In this document: one piece after another, positions 10,601 through 12,852 of the stretch
Position numbering within the stretch: the stretch's first letter is position 1
How the letters are laid out: each line of letters opens with the position of its first letter
Origin: Triparma columacea
Taxonomy: Eukaryota; Sar; Bolidophyceae; Parmales; Triparmaceae
Reading direction: 5' to 3'
Assembly (NCBI GenBank): GCA_030267965.1
Contig: BRYA01000090.1
Span: forward strand, 69,435-82,286
DNA length: 12,852 nucleotides
Notes under the pieces: model-generated
Told to the model about the DNA's origin: nothing
The model's database searches: none
Seen by the model: the letters and a program-made list of their open reading frames with translations, nothing else
Position numbers and translations under genes: made by a program

Positions 10601-11785
10601 AAGAAACAAGAGGCTGGGCATGCTGTTGATCCAATGTACGAGTTGAACGTCATGAAAGTGATTGAGATGTTTGCAGAAGCCATACCTGGAGTTATTATTC
10701 AACTTATGGCTGTTGCCAAAAGTAAAGAAAATATTGCAGCTGCAGCTTGGGTTTCACTTTCAGTTTCAGCTTTGACAACAGGATTTGCATCTGCAACTAT
10801 CAGTTATGACTTTGACACTGACCCAGTGAGCAGAGAGAATTTGCCTGACTTCTATGGGTATGTGCCTGCAAATGCAACCAAAAGATCTATTATATTTGGT
10901 TCAATGGTGTTCTTCAGCGCAGGCATGCTTGTGATAAGGTGCATGACAATAGTTGTGTTAGGGCTACTTGGTGGTAGATGGGTCTCTCTCTATGTTGGTG
11001 CTGATCTTCTTCTATACTTGTTGGTGAAGATATTAAGGGGCGATTTTTGGTATTGGATTCCCCTTGGTGGCAGTGCAGAAATAATGAGTAGTATTGTCTG
11101 TAGAGTGTTGGTAAAAGTTGTGACAGACTTTACGTCAATTGTGCAGTTTAGACACCCCTATGAGGTTGGAGGGATGTATTGGATGTTTGGATTTGTATTG
11201 ACAATGGGAAGTCTTCCAGTAGCTATAATTCTAGCTGAAAAGGGAGATGTTACAGAAGAGCAACTAAAAATTGCATGGGAAATAGTTGGACTTTGTACAC
11301 CCCTATCTCTAGCATGCTTCACAGTCTTCTTTATGAATATTGAGAGAAAATATTCAGGCACCTTCTACAGCTGGCAAAGGGGTAAGGATTTAACAGTAAA
11401 AAATTTCAAAGCGGGTTCCGATGCTGGGAAAGCAAGGTACACTTTTCTAACATCAAAGCACCATTGGAAGGCAAACAAAGACGAAGTGAGAGCTTGGGTA
11501 GAGGCTAACTGGGAGAATTGGGAGGAGGAGAAGCCGCATTGGTTTGATGATGCTATGAGAGCAAGTGTGCCAGTTGAATACATTCCAGGAGCAGGAGATG
11601 CTAGAAAAAGAGAGAGTGTTAGGAGAGCAAGTGTTGATACTGAAGCTGAGGGTGGTCTAGCAGGTACTTTGAGAGCAAGTATTAGGAGAGCAAGTGTTGG
11701 AGGCGCAGATGGTGGAGATATAATAGGGGTAGGAGGTGGGAAGGCTAAAGTAAGCAGTGTTGTGCCAGATGAGGATGGGGAGTGA
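4628..11785 (+). CDS. Giant multi-START-like protein with two tandem XKR-like membrane modules
   Basis: 2385 residues, uninterrupted. An in-frame TGA at 4601 fixes the first usable ATG at 4628. Domains: a disordered start (1-60); START-like helix-grip modules at about 80-230, 335-510, 564-745 and 803-985; a shortened one at about 1040-1115; acidic/coiled linkers between them (for example 510-563). Then two homologous units (1157-1773 and 1774-2385), each with a helical lead-in, about 8-9 hydrophobic segments and a cytosolic-type tail containing RGKDLTV, WEEEKPxWF, VPVEYIPGAGDAR and two RRAS motifs. Membrane landmarks resemble XK-related proteins: paired Asp in the first segment (D1301/D1305, D1918/D1922), FAEAIPGVIIQ (E1400, P1403, Q1408), and K1546/D1550 before FRHP. 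START folds bind lipids and XKR proteins scramble phospholipids, so lipid capture and transbilayer transfer is a reasonable but untested role. I recall Parmales relatives with several START-like modules and one membrane unit; two is the oddity. Subtelomeric, third positions become A/T-rich toward the 3' end. Confidence 0.85.
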   Translation: MEGEVEADAGVVNDAGKTNFASKPPSGPNHTPSAIRGPVDINYAALGPEQGKLVKLLEERGAVEGLIDNSTGVDVKVMELADVFHDERDKIIDFLLTDCEQGNFRRKTLQEYDEKEGVLHRLVYWQHYGSGNKFVEFLLDVKVVSPDKSTNIMELAPLDEDDLSDVATAMLVEILASIKTKTVKRGVIKGELSFTDFEFGQTAVTMVGTLKAEKRATEMKAEVDVHIVKSSKSVRSTRSSVEGSPGRTKKGDVKSAYAAVKGIMEEVRKKFRHPAVIDERRKMHFVELVMPNVPTLTEEEDGMLEGVGGLEEELYKKGKRVKGTLKEGIDKFLWREEDKVWGAFGVTVDKSAKGVLAEQFLHDTFARSKKHFKNEGNLPRVIRNDVDGTRSLHYHSGMKVPAITNRLFEIWFVWKEVKLENGRTSYMLAFVPLTEYPGGGFKDLSKEGFVLAETTGVYFFNEIAPNVCRVTRVQTLDLKFTGLLQKAVMDKAIEYLAKNQLAEASRLQKKFRRNGKEVDAEVRGVLVERMRERAELEEDQKKVFGELEELFGGEDEEEWGPLESPYGGVKMEIMYKQQKKGERSIALGRAYGHADCTAEEAAAWYFEYCGRERNTRGFQAGDLARLEVRKGVQRRNEKLIASVKKLPLLLNNREFVFRNLWKKNKNESISVGSWPSDDEIDYGGEIKNVVRAEGRGLLLATNISKEGGIAQCKLDFKQQLDFGGFIPLKVVEKKIPKQLQILHEIQETFKQDEEVDKVALENLANIMRNEQQNYTKEEKVAIRKGKEFYEKCKEDDNFDDLKSPDERVKMKLVHVDGASSGGTAFATTVVDASVEECAAYEFYLDSREYLNTSKERGITEYHIKNVDDHTFYYITTRNLGLPGLAPRDLSSKVTWFKQQDGKVIIDVADTDELQVDFPVKIGSVVVKAHTVWVFEPLDPIGGVLQTSVTFTTKIDLGGAFYSSIMNKIVPRFLGVVSDLRNNFDKSKEIATFNRQQIIAKFEEIAIEGAPGIESHFDEIVGAQEISSALSRQTLIKAEKGMGWGKTSITVRASFKEVAAFFWDLKSGADFLLELYRANNKTLVITFEHEGQFTAVRFLETDHMKTDVELMTRHKGIGKAANKQSVIKHLGLATDAAYYFDNLLKSTEAGEQDGRRFGEQLMERVKKKNVGDSKVEVVRRFMVANRALGEITEQHGFMRTMLYAVVMNKFKRRATNEGEEKSEEEARGWEIGSAMTAVMLTTLTAAHAVDEWAHQFTEVQEVMNEKPWLRPMFEEIVKKLFMKSTLGLKARVTVGAATSMLDLVTDVYVTSMFWSDEKYGYFKASLASLVVSIGIQMLVVWAQNRKLGIKRVLREWFPILIGFKPAVDAYRLAKGEKQEAGQAFDAMAELSFMKCIEMFAEAIPGVIIQLMAVATNEGKTSRAAWISLLVSALTTGFASASISYDWDTDPVKRAQSPDFYGYVPANPTKRSIIFGSLMFISAGMLVIRCMTIVVLGLLSKRWVSLYIGADMLLYLLVKVLRGDFWYWIPAGGNVEIVSSIVARVLVKVVTDFTSIVHFRHPNELGGMQFTLGFVFTMGSLPVSIIFAVWVDAAEKGLKLASSVVGIVIPFTIVSLAIFFLSMEKKYFGNFFSLQRGKDLTVQNFRGGTDDVKAMLTFQRSKHHWKSIEEEVRGWVETNWERWEEEKPKWFDQAMRARVPVEYIPGAGDARRTESVRRASVDAEAEGGLAGALRASIRRASVGLDKRGALVSSHAVNDTTQDYTGLDPNQIGKLLGEQLLVALSFRKKGMTKEQAVRSFIGSHYVMRQAAEKYTFVTPMLGAVINNKLRKLRKVEGKAVDLGEKEGREIGESLARSLAVNTQPVAAVDAFILNFPALQELDEEYEWFRSMIETISYRLLEEVPWGLKARVTVGAITSMADLLTDVYVTHMFWSDEKYGYFKASLASLAVSIGIQMFLVWLKNRELGMLRVLREWFPILIGFKPAVDAYRVAAGKKQEAGHAVDPMYELNVMKVIEMFAEAIPGVIIQLMAVAKSKENIAAAAWVSLSVSALTTGFASATISYDFDTDPVSRENLPDFYGYVPANATKRSIIFGSMVFFSAGMLVIRCMTIVVLGLLGGRWVSLYVGADLLLYLLVKILRGDFWYWIPLGGSAEIMSSIVCRVLVKVVTDFTSIVQFRHPYEVGGMYWMFGFVLTMGSLPVAIILAEKGDVTEEQLKIAWEIVGLCTPLSLACFTVFFMNIERKYSGTFYSWQRGKDLTVKNFKAGSDAGKARYTFLTSKHHWKANKDEVRAWVEANWENWEEEKPHWFDDAMRASVPVEYIPGAGDARKRESVRRASVDTEAEGGLAGTLRASIRRASVGGADGGDIIGVGGGKAKVSSVVPDEDGE
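8096..9946 (+). repeat. Internal tandem duplication, copy A
   Basis: Residues 1157-1773, from the GEQL motif to just before its counterpart. It contains the helical lead-in, the first polytopic membrane module and the first RRAS tail. Aligned landmarks (GEQL, LKARVTVGA, EMFAEAIPG, tail) are all exactly 617 residues from copy B, so there is no net indel. In residues 1288-1336, 44 of 49 positions match copy B by eye. Confidence 0.9.
9761..9849 (+). repeat. RRAS-motif tail of copy A
   Basis: Encodes residues 1712-1741 with SVRRASV and SIRRASV separated by an acidic/Gly/Leu spacer. RRxS is the consensus for basophilic kinases such as PKA; S1718 and S1739 are candidate phosphosites. Nearly identical at nucleotide level to 11612-11700. 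Confidence 0.85.
9947..11785 (+). repeat. Internal tandem duplication, copy B
   Basis: Residues 1774-2385, colinear with copy A. Its lead-in (EYEWFRSMIETISYRLLEE, then WGLK at 1902) looks closer to what I recall of single-copy relatives than copy A's, which reads TLGLK. The end diverges into a Gly-rich and acidic C-terminus before the stop TGA (11783-11785). Confidence 0.9.
11612..11700 (+). repeat. RRAS-motif tail of copy B
   Basis: Same 89-base segment as at 9761-9849 with two substitutions, both changing Ala to Thr codons (GCT to ACT). Candidate phosphosites are S2335 and S2356. The offset is exactly 1851 bases. Confidence 0.85.
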
Positions 11786-11883
11786 CTAATAGGACAGCAA
11801 CATTTGTAGGACAAATTGATTTGATTTGTTATGGTTTTGATTATTATGTAAGTGGTTAGGTGTATGTTGTGTATTGTGGGAAT

Positions 11884-12154
11884 GTTATATTGGTTTGTGA
11901 GTAATTAAGAAGCGTAGTAAGAAGCGTAGTAGATGTATTGTTGAAGTGTTAAAGTGGTTTGGGAGTATTGAGGAAGTGTGGTAGAAATGTATGGGGTTTT
12001 GGAGAGTTGTTGCGGTGTTATAGTAGTTTGTGAGTGTTGTGGTAGTGTTATGAAATTGTATGAAGTTTTGAAGAATTGTGGAAGTGTTATAGTGGTTTGT
12101 GAGTATAATGGAAGTGTAGTGGATGTGTATTGGGAACAGTTAAAGGAGGGTGAG
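11884..12154 (+). repeat. Tandem repeats of about 69 bases
   Basis: Units start with GTTATAGTGGTTTGTGAGT or a close variant at 11884, 11948, 12017 and 12086; spacings are 64, 69 and 69 bases. Each continues with variants of a GGAAGTGTGGTAG core and ends in GAAGT or similar. A weaker, shorter match may begin at 11828. Confidence 0.75.
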
Positions 12155-12274
12155 TGTGGTAATGAAGAGGAGAGAGAGGAGTTGAGGGGAGAGACGTGTG
12201 GAGAGAAGAGTATAAGTTTAGTGGTGTAAGTGTGTGTAGGTAAATGTTAATAGAGTTTGAAAGAATTAAAGAAA

Positions 12275-12489
12275 GTTGTAGTGGTTTGTTAGTGTAGTGG
12301 AAGTGTAGAGAAGTGTATGGGGATGAATAAAAGGAAGGAGAGTGTGTTTGTAAAGAGAAGAGAGAGGCGTTGAGGGGTGAGAGTAGCGGTTTGTGAGGCA
12401 TAATGGAAGTGAAGTAGATGTGTATTGGGATGAATAAAGGAGTGTGACTGTAGTTGTGGAAAGGAGAGAGAAAAAGAAAGGGGTGAGAG
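12275..12489 (+). repeat. Two longer degenerate relatives of the 69-base unit
   Basis: Copies starting near 12275 and 12380 are about 105 bases apart. Each has the GGTTTGT(T/G)AG start, a GGAAGTG core, GGGATGAATAAA, and a purine-rich GAGAGA end leading to GGGGTGAGAG. The copy at 12086 may share this purine-rich extension (12160-12195), suggesting one family with variable tails. Confidence 0.6.
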
Positions 12490-12658
12490 TAGAAGAGTGG
12501 AGGATATATTGTAGAATGTTGTGTGTGTGTGAAAGGTATATGAAAATATGTGTGTATGTGGGAATGAATGTGTAAGTTTGTAGTGGTTTGTAGTAATTTG
12601 AGTGATTTTAAGTGGATTGGTAGAAGTTTTAAATGGATTGTAATGATTTGGTAGTAGT

Positions 12659-12780
12659 TTAATAGTGGTTTGAAGTGGTTTGTAGTGGTTTATAGTAATT
12701 TGTAGTGATTTTTAGTGATTTTTAGTGTTTTGTAGTAATTTGTAGTGTGTTGAAGAGGTTTGTAAAGGGTTTATAGAAGT
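12659..12780 (+). repeat. 10-base tandem array next to the telomere
   Basis: About twelve units follow one another in exact 10-base register, with consensus close to TTTGTAGTGR and variants TTTATAGTAA, TTTTTAGTGA and TTTGAAGTGG. Units degrade toward the telomere (TTTGTAAAGGG, TTATAGAAGT). Less regular relatives of the same decamer occur upstream to about 12580. Confidence 0.8.
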
Positions 12781-12786
12781 TTGGGG

Positions 12787-12852
12787 TTAGGGTTAGGGTT
12801 AGGGTTAGGGTTAGGGTTAGGGTTAGGGTTAGGGTTAGGGTTAGGGTTAGGG
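12787..12852 (+). repeat. Telomere, eleven TTAGGG units
   Basis: Eleven perfect copies of TTAGGG run to the window end, preceded by one TTGGGG variant at 12781-12786. The G-rich strand reads 5' to 3' toward the end, the orientation expected of a right-hand chromosome terminus. TTAGGG is the repeat used by many stramenopiles as well as animals, fungi and others. Confidence 0.97.

Larger units (their letters stand above)
11786..12786. other. Non-coding, cytosine-depleted subtelomere
   Basis: The first bases are the 3' flank of the large gene; beyond about 11813 the plus strand is built almost only of G, T and A. Repeat families fill most of it (separate entries). Open frames in this stretch are by-products of repeats: the frame at 11978-12229 stays open because the repeat unit is 69 bases. 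The part at about 12490-12658 is GT/GA-rich without a clear period. No protein or RNA gene was recognised. Confidence 0.8.

Noticed and set aside
9761..11700. Direct repeats considered as a mobile element or CRISPR-like array
   Set aside because: They are in-frame coding repeats with a 1851-base offset; there are no terminal inverted repeats, target-site duplications or spacer structure.
11978..12229. Plus-strand frame of 83 codons rich in Cys, Val and Gly
   Set aside because: It is translated 69-base repeat; because 69 is a multiple of three, any frame free of stops in one unit tends to stay open.
12087..12401. Minus-strand frame of 104 codons rich in Leu, Ser, Thr and Pro
   Set aside because: Low-complexity reading of the C/A-rich strand of the subtelomere repeats; no domain or plausible composition.
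12331..12440. AATAAA motifs at two places as polyadenylation signals of the giant gene
   Set aside because: Both lie at the same place within the degenerate subtelomere repeat units, more than 500 bases past the stop; the repeat explains them.

Overview
The window is a chromosome end from a eukaryote. It closes on the right with eleven perfect TTAGGG units (12787-12852), and its leftmost gene carries spliceosomal introns with GTGAG donors. Gene content suggests a marine stramenopile alga, most likely near the diatom/Parmales (Triparma-like) group: a very large multi-START-like membrane protein of a type I recall from predicted proteomes of that group, a secretory-pathway protein with LNR-like and cysteine-rich motifs, and an intron-containing FANCE-like gene. 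The lineage is an inference from memory of these families and has not been tested by a search.

Layout, left to right. At 1-42 there is a C homopolymer tract, so the window opens inside or against a low-complexity run. At 43-1968, on the minus strand, a five-exon gene can be rebuilt with consistent intron phases; it encodes about 501 residues, and its C-terminal half resembles the helical domain of Fanconi anemia group E protein. At 1969-2059 a 91-base divergent intergenic space carries an opposed pair of CCAAT boxes. At 2060-3694, on the plus strand, an uninterrupted 544-residue type II membrane/secretory protein has two matching cysteine motifs around a Notch/LNR-like motif and a C-terminal glycosyltransferase-like domain. 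At 3695-4627 there is about 930 bases without a convincing coding gene; it probably holds the upstream gene's 3' UTR and the next gene's promoter, 5' UTR and a candidate 5'-UTR intron (4310-4610).

The main object is 4628-11785, one 7.16 kb open frame for 2385 residues. It has four complete or near-complete START-like modules, a fifth that looks truncated, and then a polytopic membrane module (XK-related-like by its charged motifs). That membrane module is present twice, head to tail, with an exact 617-residue (1851-base) offset. The two copies end in a 29-codon tail with RRAS motifs that is almost identical at nucleotide level and has no synonymous difference, while other aligned parts of the copies do carry synonymous differences. 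The protein looks like a lipid-binding array fused to a doubled lipid-handling membrane domain, and its function is not described as far as I know.

From 11786 to the telomere there is a non-coding subtelomere with extreme strand asymmetry: only 9 cytosines in the 1040 bases 11813-12852, and none in the last 404. It contains a roughly 69-base tandem repeat family, then a 10-base tandem array, then the telomere. The large gene therefore stops only about 1 kb from the telomeric repeats, which fits subtelomeric duplication and conversion as the source of its internal repeat.
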